Part shown: positions 1 to 12,468 of the stretch, one piece after another | Position numbering within the stretch: the stretch's first letter is position 1 | Layout: the number at the start of each line of letters is the position of its first letter | Origin: Pseudoscleropodium purum | Lineage: Eukaryota; Streptophyta; Bryopsida; Hypnales; Brachytheciaceae | Length of the DNA: 64,000 nt | Reading direction: 5' to 3' | Assembly (NCBI GenBank): GCA_963969395.1 | Contig: OZ017801.1 | Span: 16,621,611-16,685,610, forward strand | Notes under the pieces: model-generated | The model's database searches: none | The model's input: the letters and a program-made list of their open reading frames with translations, nothing else | Told to the model about the DNA's origin: nothing | Made by a program: the position numbers and the translations under genes

Positions 1-3000
1 TTACAATTTTAGTTTCAAATTGCAATTCACACTCAACTATTAGGATTCACATCCCTTATTCCACTTCATCTCCACATCACCGATTAGGATATTACATTCC
101 AACTTCCATTGTTCTGCCCGCATCCAACTTGGACTCAAACCATTTCACTCTCGATTCCCATTAAACATAGTAAACTTCCTTCTCAATTATCCAATGACAA
201 ATTCTCATACACACCAAACAATCAAACACACATTCATGAAAACAAAAAAAACACAGCTCATCGCTGGGACTCACGGCGGACTCTCCTTCAACACTGGGTA
301 GAATCAAATAGCTTCAAAACCGGACCTAATAGGATCCAAACTGGCGGTTACCAAAACTACAACGACACTCAACTAACCACCAACTTGGAACCGCCTCAAC
401 CTATACAACCGCAATCCGACTTGGCAAGCTATACCATCTCTAAAAATCTCCCAATTGGCAATCAACTACTGCCAAATGTTCCGACTTAACCCCAATTGCA
501 AATCGCCTCCGTTCACACTGACTTGGACCCATGCACAGTCTTCACCCACTTTAATTACTCACCCAACTTGGCAATTCCACCACAAAATAGCATGAATTCC
601 CACCAAAAATTACAAAACACATACAATTAGCATTCAAAAACACTTCCAAAAAATCAAAATTCACACCCTAATAGGCTATCTACAAACAAGTGTCTACAAT
701 TGCCACCAATTGCTATATATGTCACAAACCCAAAATATCTTATAAAAAAAATTTACACAAAGCTAGGTCACAAGGAAGGAAGGAAGCAAATTACAAATCA
801 TCACATCCAAATTCTTTCCAATCAATCCAACACATGCAAGAGACCTTTGCCATTCCCATAACATGATTGAAGCCCAAGCATTGCCCACACTAATCTCACA
901 CAAGATCACACAAATGTCACCACAACCAAAGATGTGGAACATAGCCAAGAGGCCGCAATTATATGCACAACTATTGGCGGGAAGAAACCCTAATGGGTAA
1001 TTACGGCTAATTTGAAAAAAAGGTGCCACTCATCATAGGTGGGTGTACCGTCTAGGCCATTTTTAGACTTATTTCTCACATTATTTGGTGATCTCACCAA
1101 AGTTGCATGATGCCTTGGAACTTTCTTAGAGTCCTTCCAGTGAGTGAGAAGCTTCCATGGTGATTTCTTTAAAACGAAAGTGGGCCATGAAATTATTTAT
1201 TCCTCTAATTAAATCAATTAGAAAACTTGTATGGAAGATCCATTAGTATAAAAATGGTCCATAGAGGTTACTTTTCCCTATCTAAATTATTTATTAAAAA
1301 CTCTCCACTAGAGTCTTTAAGTATTTTAATGTTACATATAAAAAAATAAAAGAATAAAAATACCTTTATGCATGCATCTTGATTAAATAATGGGACAACC
1401 TATATGACTATGGGAATTGATCATATGAGGAAGATGGTCAAGCCACATCCACATGATTGAAGGTATGTATTTGGTAAAAGATTAAAATCCAATTCTTGGT
1501 ATAAAAATCATTTCCCAAACTTGCCAAAGAAGACTAAGACTGAACATCCCTAAACAAGGCCTCGTTTTATTACTACCTACCATATTACCAAACAAGAATA
1601 CAAGCAAAAAGTTGTTATAAGATATGCCTTGTCAAATCATAGATTGTATATAAAATTGGAACTAGTAACCTACAAGTCATCCACCTAATAGTTAGCAAGG
1701 TAGACAAAAGAGATACTCCCATAAAATGCCAAATACAAATATCCATAAGATAGCACAAAAGTGTATGACTAAAAGTTCAGTGCTTGAGAGATGTCTTTTT
1801 TCTTGAAATCTAAAATTGGGAGTCCAAAATTTGAAGGTCCAACCTCACTTGTGCCCGTCCCAAACACAACACAAACCAATGTGAAGTCAGTGAGGATGCA
1901 CAAGGTGTCTACAGTTGAAACCAATTGCTATCTATGTCACAGATTTGTAAAACTAAAAAGAGAACAAAAAATCACAAAACGGCAATTAGAAATATGTAAG
2001 CAAATCCTCAATAAATTACAAGAAGCCCAAAGACCTTTGCCATTCTTGTGAGTTGCAAACGCTTGAAGTTGCAAGAGTTGCAAGTCAATTATGCACCAAA
2101 GTCCTAAGAACCCAAAATCCAACCATCGCAGTAAAAGAGGAGAACAAATGTGGCAAGAAAGTCACTATAAGCTTACTAAGTTGAACTTTGGAGGGAAAAC
2201 CACATAGAAGTGGTCATAAAGAGGTAGTTGTACCTAATTATTAATTCCAAATTATAGAAGTTAGCCAACAATGAAGTCACCCTAAGTGGGTGGGTGGTAC
2301 ATCCCACCATGGAGGCTATTTGAGATTTCAAGTATTAATGTTCTAGGTCACATCTATTTTGGTGACGGTACTTGAAATTAAAATCTCCATAGCATAGGAT
2401 AGCTAATATGTTTAGAGATTTAAAATTTAATTTTAATCCTAATGCTAATTGTGGACATGTGATCTAAAATCCTTGTCCTTAGCATCATTGTGTTAAAAAA
2501 AGGCCCATGAGGATTCTATTTTAGAAAAATAAACATAGGTGCTAAGTAATTAAACAAATATAAATAAAATAAAATTGGAAATGACTATAAAAAAAATATT
2601 TGAGATAGTTTATGTATGGTCCTCTAAGGTCATAGTGTGGTTTTACCACATTTAGAAGTAAGAAAGTAAAAAAGGGCAAATTTTAGCAATGTAAAAATAC
2701 ACCGGGATAGTTTCTAATGGTATGAATGTGAATTATTCTATTGCTAAAGAAGAAGAAAGAGACATCACTTAGCTTTGCCAACGTTTGAAAAAACAATGAT
2801 TAAACTTTGAATTGTTGATCACTCTGCATTGCTTGGTTGACACCATCAAGCACCCCCACCCAGAGTTTCATTTCCATGAACCATTTAGCATCGAATTTGA
2901 TTTGAGACAAGAAAATTTTAAAAATTTGGGATTTATTTTGAGATAAAGGTAGTTCTTTTCCTTTCAAATTCACTTAATTTTAAATTTAATTTGATCAATT

Positions 3001-3462
3001 TTTTTGCATTCAAATTTAAAACCAAAAATATTGTTTATTTTACTTTAAATAATTCATATATAAATACAATTGTACAGCTCAAGGGAGCAAGTCCCCGGCG
3101 AGATTTTTTACATTTAAAAAAAACTATTTAACACCCAAAACAAGCCCCAGCTAAGACCCGAGCAGAAGATAAGACTATGTACCCCAAAGAGGCAAACATC
3201 TGTAGTCATTGCTCCACCCCCACCCCCACAATCTGATAAAGAAAAAAGAGGACCGTTGATGGAGAAATTTGAAAATAGGTTTCCTTCCAAGGCTGTCGAT
3301 CTGGCTGATGATGGTTGGAGAAAAAATCTGTTATAAAATAAAAAATTCAATACAATTATTTTTAATACACTCAATAGATACATCTGACTCATTTGACCAA
3401 CATCTTTGTACTAAAAATTAGTCATGCAATTCAAACTATTAAATCTTATTTCTAGCCATTAT
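1..3462. other. Gene-free AT-rich intergenic DNA
   Basis: I see no supportable gene. The first 750 bases are strongly strand-asymmetric: the plus strand is rich in A, C and T but poor in G, with scattered short words such as ACTTGG. The open frame at 109-489 reflects this skew and has no recognisable domain. Around 1850-2060 there is a segment that recurs at about 44590-44760 (shared words CACAAACCAATGT and GGTGTCTA), so part of this stretch is dispersed repeat. Bases 3110-3250 are somewhat GC-richer, without a coding signature. Confidence 0.6.
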
Positions 3463-4367
3463 TTAACCCCTAAAGTTCGTTTCCAAAACTACCATTTCTT
3501 ATACAAATTTCAAAATTTAGAAAAACATTTGGACACATGTAACTGTAGGATCTTGAAGTACACCATTTTGAAAAGATTTAGTAAAAATTTCAGAAATTTC
3601 CATTGTGTAGATTGCAAGATATTAGCATTTGAAGAAACAAAAATCATTTTTTTGTCTTTACAAAAACCAGGCAACTGAACTTCACAAGGTCACATTTGTA
3701 TGATAAAATGTTCAAAATGATTGCAACTCTTTGGATTCATTTTTCAAGTCAAGTTGGCTACATGCTAGAAATTTTTTGGATCATTTAAAATTGTACAACA
3801 TATAGGAAAAAAATAAAAAGTAGAAAGATGTAGATAATGGTTTAAAATACTAGATTATTAACAATTTATTTATGGAAACGAAAAATGCCAATCCCAATTG
3901 TTGTAATGTTGTAATAAACAATCTTCACCTAATGTTTTTATTTTTTTTCCACAAATATTGAAAATTGAGTTCAATAAAGGACTTCAAAGTTTATTTTGGG
4001 GTAGAGAATCCATAACTGCTTGCAAATTAAAACATCTCATAACTTTTGATTCATTGATTAAAATGGAATGATTCAAAGCTTTCTATGTATACATAAATCT
4101 AAAAAAACAATTTCAAATTTGGATTTTTGAAAAAAATGATTTTTTCAGATTTGCCCGGACTATGCGAGTTGAGAAACAAACTACATAATAGGCCATAACT
4201 TTTGACTCATATTCCAAATGTTCTAAAAATTTAGTGCTCATAAAAGATATTCCTTGTTCACACCTTCTATCAAAATTTGGACCAAAAATATGGAAATTTC
4301 TAGTCACTTGTACTTGCCCAAAATTTCTATGTTGCCAAAAAATGCAATTTGGTTCTTTAGGGGTTAA
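3463..4367 (+). mobile_element. TTAACCCC-family TIR element, copy 1 (subfamily A)
   Basis: A 905-bp element bounded by TTAACCCCTAAAG on the left and CTTTAGGGGTTAA on the right. No coding capacity is visible. Its interior aligns by eye with the copies at 22272-23199 and 32715-33647 in the opposite orientation: the stretch before the right end here (ATTCCTTGTTCACACC, CTTGCCCAAAATTTCTA) appears reverse-complemented just inside the left end of those copies. Size and TIRs fit a non-autonomous DNA transposon. The superfamily is not resolved because I could not define a target-site duplication. Confidence 0.7.
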
Positions 4368-6421
4368 ATTTCATAAATCTCCAAAACTATACTTAGAAAA
4401 TTTAGCAATAGCACAAATTGCAATTAAGGAATTTTCTGCAATAGTTAATAAGGCTCTCAAATTTCGATTTCATCAAAATCATTTGCATATTTTTCAAATT
4501 CACAATTACCTTTTGTATTTACATATATTAATTTTCTAAACATTTTCTTAATTTGATTTTTGAACATATTTTACATGACCACTAAAAGGTTTATATTAAA
4601 GGATCATATAAAATTTGGGTGGAGGCAGCCAATGTAATTGGTGCCATAAAATCAAAATTTATGCTACAAAAATACGTCAATAGCTAAATAAAACCCTAGA
4701 TAATGACAAATATCAAATATCAATAATGAAAAGTGTGCAATTAATGCCTAGGTTCACTCTCGAGGTTTTTTTTCCCGACCATACAAGTGATTTAAAAAAG
4801 GCTAAAAACTCCACTTTTTATTACTCTAACTTTTCAATAATAAGTACATGCATTGGTGACCTCTACGTTGGTAATCTCAAGATACCATCACTCTTATCAA
4901 AGGACCCTAATCTAAAGTCAAAACTTATTAAAATATCTAATTGTTTGTACCCTTTAAATATCCCATTTCATTTATAAAAGAACGGCATTTTCAAGTCGAG
5001 TGTATGAATATAATAGACCCATTTCTAACTACTTGTTGTAGTCTAAAGTCTAAAATGAGCCTCCTACCATTTCTTTTTATATTTGTGCTACTATTTAATT
5101 CTAATTTGTACTAATATAATTTATGATGTAAATACTTGAAATGTTGGAAGGGAAAAAAAATCACACTAGACAAATGTGGAAACATTCAATTGGTTGAATA
5201 AATTATGTGAGTTATAAGCTCTAATCTGTGTTCAAAAAATCTAAATCTACATCAAAATGCAAATTGAAGTCAATATCTCATTCAACAAATATTTTGAATG
5301 CAAAGGCCCTGTGATATAACAATGTAGTTCATGTTATATCATGTACACTCTCTACAATGCCTGAATGCAATTTCATACTTTTAATTCCAAAAAAACATTC
5401 AAATATTAAATGTGAGAACCAACATCATTTGCATGTTGTCATGTTGTGAATATTTTTAATTCTATAAATATTAACTTCCTTGAATTTTTGTATACAACAA
5501 TTTCAAATGATGTATAGTTGCCAACATGCTAAGATACAGACTTTTCTAAAGTTCCAAGAAAAAATTGACAAAATATAAAGTGAATGCAAATTATGGTGCA
5601 CTAAACCAACAAGGTTTAGACATAGCTAACTTTAAATTAATTTATAATGTAAATCACAACTAATTTTTTCTTCAAATTTTCATAATACAAGTAGAACTTC
5701 CTTTAGTGCATGCTATTGGGACTATGCACTAAGAGAGATTTATGGAGTTAGAGAGTTCAAAGAAATACATGTCTCTCTACCTTGACCACATACACAAGTC
5801 CACCTACTCTTTGCTAACTCAATTATTTAGAACAAGATGTTGCACTAAGAGGTTCTACCTATAATGTGTTTTTTATATGTTGCATACTATAACTTTTGTT
5901 TATCTACTTTTGGACTTTGTCCATTGATGCTTATAGTATGGTTGTTTGAATGAAAAAGTTTCAAATCCATACTCAGTTTTGTTTGTCACTATATGTTCCT
6001 TCCATATGTTCATGATAGAATCTCAAACAATACTTTCCAATAAGAACACGGTTACTCCAAAATGCAAAGTAGTTAAGGAAATATGGAGCAGCTCACGACT
6101 CCAGGTTAGCAATAACCAATAACATTCATTTTCATGACAAAACTCAATCTATAAATCATAATCTGTATGGCTACTTTACAGCCTAGGCAACACTTGTTCA
6201 ATACTAACTTAATATGAATGCTGCTCTCCTTCCAAGATCAAAAGTGAAAGTTGAATGAATCAGGAAATAAGAGACACACTCTAGTATCAAATCTACTTGG
6301 GGGCTTGAAATTTCAATCACCACATGAATAGATAAAACAAAAGATTGGAATGTAATAACCCACCAAAAAAAAAAGTTGAGATAAATCTGTTCAAAGCAGA
6401 TTTCAGAGCCAGTGTAAGTTA
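4368..6421. other. Gene-free AT-rich region downstream of MVD
   Basis: No coding signature is visible. The part nearest 6421 should hold the 3' UTR and polyadenylation site of the minus-strand MVD gene, but no poly(A) signal could be assigned with confidence. Confidence 0.5.
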
Positions 6422-9400
6422 CTATTGCTTTTTCAGAAGAAGACCAGAGGCTGGATCTAGGAGGCTGCTACTCTGCCCCTCCAAAACATGTGCGCCCTTC
6501 CCCGCTCTAGTGCATATGAGATAGTCAATGTCGCCACGTATTCTCGGTGGATTGACAACTCCAGTCAATTCCGTTGGGGCAGAAAGGGAGTCAATGTCCT
6601 TCAAGGAAGTCAATCCAGCAGACTCGAGGATACTTTGATCGCCAATAACATATCTGCATCTCCACGTAAACACCATAAGGTAGAGCATACTAAAAATGTT
6701 AGGGCCCCTGTCCTACCCTGGTAGCTGTTACAAACAGGAACTCATCTCTTCCAATACACTTGGTTGACTTGTAATATAAGGTAGGTACTCCCAAAACCGC
6801 CACTTTTTGCTACTGAGCCTATTTGCTATTATTAGACTGGTCAGATTTTCATATGTTCTGGTTGCAACACACCAGAGAACGTGGCATTTGGATATTGTAT
6901 GCAAAAGTTATGAAGGAACAAAGTTTGGTTCTAAAAGCGTTTCTTCCACATAGGTACAGTATGGACTATACACTGACTATACACAGTATGGAGATGTACA
7001 CACAGTATAGATATAGATGGCAGTTTAACGTCAGTGGCACATTTGGGTGTTCCTACCTTAAGAAAGTGTGAGCATGACTTGGCTAAATGTCTGTGGCTAC
7101 TCATCATTGAACCTCCCACTTTGAATGATCACAAAAAGAAAGTCATAAATGGTGATCTCAAGGGAGTTTGGCTATTGTAGCCAAACTGATCTTTCTCTCC
7201 AAAGCTCTTAAGTGATCTCCCAATGAAAGCACATTCCTACATATTAGTTTAAACGGTTATGAAAGTGACGCTAATAGTGTCCTCTACCTTACATTTTACG
7301 GAGTAACCATTAGGCGCAGGAAGCATCGAGATCATAAGCAATCACTGTCTTGTTACTAATCATGTATAGACGCCCAAGAGAGTCTCACCTGGAGAAATCA
7401 GCATCAGAAGCTGGAGGGAATTGGTAAAGAAGGCGTTGGAGAAGCTGTGCTCCCACTTCTTTGTTACGAGCAAACATTACTGCATTCGGACCCGCATCGA
7501 AAGTATAGGCAACCTGCAAAAAGAAAGATGTAATCAGAAAAGAACAGAACAGAATGGTACAAAATATGTATACAACAAAAAACAAGCAGCTAATCGCCAG
7601 TGTCTACCCCAAATAGAAACTTATAAGTTTCATAAGTCTCTTTCTGTGTAATCCTTGACACAATCCTCAGAATAATTCTAGGCATACTTATTCCTTCAAA
7701 GTTTCGAGAATCCTAGTTGACAATCTTGGAGTACCACTTTCCCTAAAATCACATGACACAATTCTACGAGGTATAAAAGATTCTTTCTTTGGAATGACGG
7801 GCCCCAGTATGCCAGACATGTCTCAATGGTTTTCATAGGGCACCAGAACTTTCTACATTTTGGAACCGTTGCTTAGACTCTCCCCTTGGGAATAGAGACA
7901 AGAAAAGATGGATAACTATGAAAACCTGGTGTTGATTGTTTAGTTATTTGAATAACTACTGCTGTCGTCCAGACCTAATTACAGTCTAACCTTCATATTT
8001 GACACTCCATAATACGACGTTAATATTGATTCAAGATATGAACATTGAAAAAGCATTTTTGTGATCAATCCAAGCTTGCTACCTTTGAAGTTAGGGCTTC
8101 CCAAACATGTGATAATAGAAGGACAACAGTAGCTCTAACAGTTGCTTGATAAGGAGAGCACAAACAAAGCACGTGGATTCAAAAACAGTAGAACTCTTGA
8201 TCACCTGTGGTTCTCCAGCATGGCGATTCCACCGCTCCACCAGTCCAATGAGTCTGCATGCACCACTGACATAAATGCTCCGCTCATCTAACCATGCGGT
8301 CTACAAGACGCATCAAATAACATCAAAGATTACATGGCAAGAAGATTTTATTACTAGAGAGATGATTTTGAAGATTGCCTGCGAGAAGTGTCATTTAGAT
8401 AGAAAATCGGAGGGGAAGTATCCAAGCAGGTTGCATGGAACTGGTTGCTATCTGCGCAGGTGATCTTTGCAAACTCTTCAAAGTTCATGGACTCGATGGC
8501 TTTCTCCATCTGCTCGATGCGTCTTGGCACCACCTCCTATTCATCATAACCATTACAATTCCTTTTTAAAATCAGAAGCGAAGGACCAAGAAGTCATGGA
8601 TTGAAAATGAAAAATTTCATAGATCATATTGTGAAACTAATAGAATTCTGGAGGAAACAAATTTCATATCACCAGAATAGGCGATAAACATTGCATTTAC
8701 TGGTCAAAAGTAAGACAAATTTGGACAAAACGAAAGACCACATACGACCTACTCAACAGTGCTGAAAAGCATGGGCCCAATTCGTGCTACTTGTCTTTTA
8801 AGGTAATAATGAGAAAGGAGAATACGTCACACCTCAGCTCGGAACTTGAGAAGAGGACTGGTCCGAACGCTTTCCTGCATTCCTGCAGTGCTACTAGTCT
8901 CCTTCTGACGAGAACTTACCTGCATTTCCGTGTCATACATTTCAGCGAAAGCAAGAGGACTGGCTCTGAAGAAAGTGTATATCTCAATATGCCAGTTCAT
9001 ACTCGCCACAAGGATGTCATCCACCAAGCAAAAAGCTCCCATACTCACTCCGTACTATTGACAACAGCCATGGTGAGAAATTTACCACAGCGATGATAAT
9101 GACAAGATCATCCCAATGGGAGTGTTCTGCGAGTTGGGTTGCAATGCTATCCTTCCCATCAGCCTCCTGCCCTTGCAGCATAAGGGCATCACCCGTCAAT
9201 GCTCATGCCTCATTAGTCGCAAATAAAAACAAAACAATTACCCAAACAAGAAGAGGAAATACATATGAATAGAGTTTGCTAACCACCTGACCCATATTCC
9301 ATTTTACAAAACCACCGTAGAGGCTGCGACAAGCACTTCCAGATCCAAGTCTGCATCCATAACGCACACTCAATACTGGGAACGAAAGCTGGCATCTGGC

Positions 9401-11051
9401 TATAAGAAAGTGAACCCATTCTTCTCATGGGAGACCTTTCTCGTAAATAGGCCATAAGTGGAGTAAACGATACTGATATAGATATTAGAATCCAGTGAAT
9501 ATGACAATGTGCAACTGAAGAGTCGAGGCCTACGCATTGGACTACTCACAATATGAGCAAAACTTTGAAATTCACTACTTGTTCATACGATATCCAAGCG
9601 AAAAGTATTTTAGCGCGGTGGAAGTATCAAAAGTGACGTTATGAAACGTAAAGTCCATTCGTGACGTCAAGAAAAACACTCAAAACAGTTGAGAGCATCA
9701 GGAATAGGTTCCGTACATTAAGCATATTACCCTACACACAAATCCTAGCGACAGATAGAAAGCAACATACCGTGCGATGGCTGAGAGCTCTCCTTCGTAT
9801 TGCTCCTTGACTCCCATCAGTTGAGCCAGACCATAGACTGGCACAATCACACCTCGAGATCAGAATCAGAATTCAAACCATGAAGGTAAATACCCAAATT
9901 CCGCCTGGTAACATACATCTATAATTCACCCAAGTAGGAAGACCAGAATACGCACAAGGTTTCAGAAAAGACACGTGGCTTTGAGACTCGCAGCTATTCC
10001 AAAACGACTTGCATTGGGTTCAATTTACTCTTGGCAACCACCGAAAAAATTCCAGAAATAATTATTATCATGCGCGAGGTCCTTATTTCCACGCAACTCA
10101 CCTTTAAGAATCAAATCAACAATTCCACTTAGTTTCAACATAGAAGGGAAGGGGACAAGGTAAGACATTACCTAAGCAAGCAAACCCAGCAGCAGAGGAG
10201 GCCAAGCCAGCAGCAGTAGGGAAGTTATTCTCAGACGCAATGTGAATATGCACATGGTTCCAATCTTCTTTGCTAATAACCTTCCCACTCGATTCAATCA
10301 CCACATCAGTAGCTCGAGCTCGCATCTCCCGCAAACAATTCTTATATCTCTCGCCATCCACAGAGACTTCCTACAACCACAGAAACAACACCATGTTCAA
10401 CCCAAAACCCCAATCCCTCAAAAAAACAGAGCGTCCACGACCTAATAGCTGCCAGAGCTAAATGCAGCATCGATTGCGTTGAGTCACATTTCCAATTAAA
10501 TTGAGCTACCTTCAATAAACAAAGCACTCACGTCCTAATCGCTCCCAAAGTCAAATGCAGCATCGATTGCTTTGAGCTACCTTCGCTAAACAGAACATCC
10601 ACGACCTAATCGCTCCCCAAGCCAAATTCATCATCGATTGCGTTGCGCTACCTTGCCGATTGCATAGAGCTACCTTCAATAAACAGAGCATCCACGACCT
10701 ATTGGCTCCCAAAGCCAATATGCAGCATCGATTGCGTTGAGCTACTTTTCACAAAACGGAGCTGCCTCCACGACCCAATAGCTACCAAAGCCCCAACGCA
10801 AATGCAGCATCGATTGGATTGCGTACCTTCCCGTTGAGCCACAGTCGATCGGCGGCGAAATCGGGGCTAGCGGCGACGGTGGTGGTGGCAGAGAGGTGAT
10901 CGGGGTCCAGCGTGACGCTGATGCTAGAATTGATAGGCAGGATGAGCTTTTCGTCTCGCTTGCCCCAGTACTTGATGACGGCGATGTTGCTAGGCGCGCG
11001 CGCCGTCTTCGTCACCACCCAAGAAGCATGCTTGCCTTCTAATTTTCCCAT
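6422..11051 (-). CDS. MVD: Diphosphomevalonate decarboxylase, 10 exons
   Basis: Catalyses the ATP-dependent decarboxylation of mevalonate 5-diphosphate to isopentenyl diphosphate, the last step of the mevalonate pathway (cytosol/peroxisome in plants). Exons on the minus strand: 11051-10827, 10370-10172, 9837-9771, 9350-9287, 9166-9086, 8919-8833, 8536-8379, 8253-8205, 7513-7389 and 6653-6422. Together they give 1,287 nt, or 428 aa, close to the plant family length of about 415-420. GHMP-kinase fold signs are [15 protein letters not shown] (19-33), the ATP loop [10 protein letters not shown] (126-135), SGSACRS, and TFDAGPNA with catalytic Asp at 316. SVTLDPDHL (45-53) is the PTS2-like nonapeptide noted in plant MVDs. 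The start is the only Met before the conserved N-terminus. Intron 7 has a GC donor (CAG|GCAATC) and all other introns are GT-AG. Intron 1 holds tandem repeats and intron 9 holds TIR elements. The upstream neighbour RSGA is divergent. Confidence 0.96.
6777..7060 (+). mobile_element. TAAGGTAG-family MITE in MVD intron 9
   Basis: A 284-bp element with ends TAAGGTAGGTACTCCC and GGTGTTCCTACCTTA, which are imperfect inverted repeats of about 20 bp. Related copies are at 40681-40953 (ends AAGGTGGGCAC / GTGCCCACCTT) and, reverse-complemented, at about 11300-11515 (shared words GGAAGAAACG and GTACATCTCC). It lies wholly inside the last MVD intron and has no coding potential. Confidence 0.65.
7061..7291 (+). 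mobile_element. Partial TIR-element copy abutting the MITE in MVD intron 9
   Basis: This segment starts directly after the preceding MITE and ends in CCTCTACCTTA. It shares GCATGACTTGGCTAA and GATCTC-rich words with the UCH37 intron element (28571-28902) and, reverse-complemented, with the RSGA intron element (15411-15791). The left half of the family is missing here. Confidence 0.5.
10424..10826 (-). repeat. Tandem repeats in MVD intron 1 carrying copied 5' splice sites
   Basis: Degenerate tandem units begin near 10424, 10517, 10588, 10681 and 10754, alternating about 93 and 72 bp. Shared words are TCCACGACC and GCAGCATCGATTG. The last unit runs into the true exon-1 donor (GGGAAG|GTACGC, exon end at 10827). 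Read on the minus strand, intact GAAGGTA or AAGGTA donor-like words recur at 10671-10677, 10649-10654, 10578-10584 and 10507-10513, each followed by the same CAATCGATG context. Confidence 0.85.
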
Positions 11052-11299
11052 GGCGGAAGCTCGGGAAGCAAGAGTGAGGCAGGAGAGTGCTTTTGGGACT
11101 GCGATCTTGTGAAATGCGCTGTGGGTTTTCGGTTTGGAAGCTGGAATGCTTGTTAGATTCGGTTCCTCGTCCTTTCAGGTGCTGCAGGAGGCCTTGCAAT
11201 GGCGCACATGGGCGGATAAATTTACTCCCTGCCCTCTCTAATTGCACACGCGCAGGTCACTGGCAGTATCGACAGAACATCAGGATGACGTGAGAACCG

Positions 11300-11515
11300 T
11301 TTACCCACCAAAATGCGTCACTGACCCGAAAGCGCCATCATCATCATCCCGGGTACATCTCCAAAATCAATATGTACCCATGGGGAAGAAACGATTTTTA
11401 AAACCTCTACCAATTTTTTTATAACTTTTTGCATACAATATCCACATGTTGCGTGTGTCTTGAAACCTCCTTTCACTTGCCAACAAAAAAATATGAAAAT
11501 TTGATTAAGGTAGAA
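11300..11515 (-). mobile_element. Truncated TAAGGTAG-family MITE between MVD and RSGA
   Basis: A reverse-orientation relative of the element at 6777-7060. In the same order it shows GTCACTGAC, a GCCATCAT block, GTACATCTCC, GGAAGAAACG and GCATACAATATCCA. The terminal repeat on the 11515 side is absent; the sequence runs straight into the next TIR element. Confidence 0.55.
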
Positions 11516-11880
11516 GTACCTATTTTGGATAATTTAAAACATTTTAGCTTGGATGATGTAGAAAAGTCATTGGGAATTGAGTTTAGTGTGTGCAAAATGA
11601 GGTTGTAGAAGAATGCCAAAAAAAACGAATTTTTTTAATCCAGAAATGAATATTTTATTTAATGTAAAAGTGGATTTTGCACTTAGACTTATTCTAATTT
11701 TATAGATTCACCTATTGTAGTTGGATTTGGCACTTCTCCCTAAGCCAAGATGGAAGAGAGATTAGTGGACAAGAAGGTACAAACCAAGAATCTTTTTCAA
11801 TGCATCTAGTTGTTGTTCACAATACGTTAGCTTACGAAACAATTAGAAGGGACCTATCTAAAGCAAGTACTTCTACCTTA
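11516..11880. mobile_element. 365-bp TIR element, ends TAAGGTAGAAGTAC
   Basis: The terminal inverted repeats are a perfect 14-bp match: TAAGGTAGAAGTAC at the left and GTACTTCTACCTTA at the right. The interior is AT-rich and non-coding. The terminal word is shared with the other gene-associated small elements, so it probably belongs to the same superfamily. No clear target-site duplication was found. Confidence 0.65.
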
Positions 11881-12468
11881 GTCTAATAAAAGAATTAGGC
11901 ACAATAGCAAAATGTGTCAATTTTGGATTTTTGGATGCCTACTTTAGATCCCAACACAGGAAAATCCAAACTTCAAAAGTGGTCACTATGAGCATGTAAT
12001 TTTGAATAGCATAAAATTTGTTCATATTTAGAACTTTGTGCAAATTGGATGGATGTTAGAAATCTTACATTGCATCAATTAGAACAAGAATCTTTGCATT
12101 TCATGTTTCATTGAGTTTGAATTTATCTAGAATCCTGTGTTTTCCTTTCCAAATAAAACTTCTATTTGAAAAAAACTTCCCAACAAATTTCCATCCTCAT
12201 TTTCAAAAGTATTTTTTTGACGTGCCTGTTGTTCGACTACGATACTGTAGTGTCAGCAGTCAGCAATTACCTTATATGCACATTCAGATTTCCATATAAT
12301 CACGTACATATTGGTCGCGAGCAGGATGTGACATTAAAGGAGTCAGTGTGGCGACTCTCTCCGAAGTCGAACGGTCCTTCACAGGACACGAGTCCAGCGT
12401 CCTCTGGATGTGGCCACAATGCTCGCAGCAGCTCCCCGTCTTGCAACATTTCGTCTCCGCATCTCGCA

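Larger units (their letters stand above)
11052..12468. promoter_or_regulatory. Shared divergent upstream region of MVD and RSGA
   Basis: The two genes are divergent, with 1,417 bp between start codons, so this interval must hold both promoters and 5' UTRs. Much of its middle is transposon sequence (11300-11880). The 190 bp next to MVD and the 170 bp next to RSGA are GC-richer. A TATA-like word (CATATAAT, about 12292) lies roughly 175 bp before the RSGA start. No element is proven. Confidence 0.45.

Noticed and set aside
109..489. 126-codon plus-strand frame
   Set aside because: It lies in a G-poor, skewed tract where stops are depleted by composition. No domain, no splice context.
12166..12468. 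Upstream in-frame ATG that would add 101 residues to RSGA
   Set aside because: The added segment begins in AT-rich intergenic sequence and has no conserved or transit-peptide-like character; the start at 12469 gives a normal protein.
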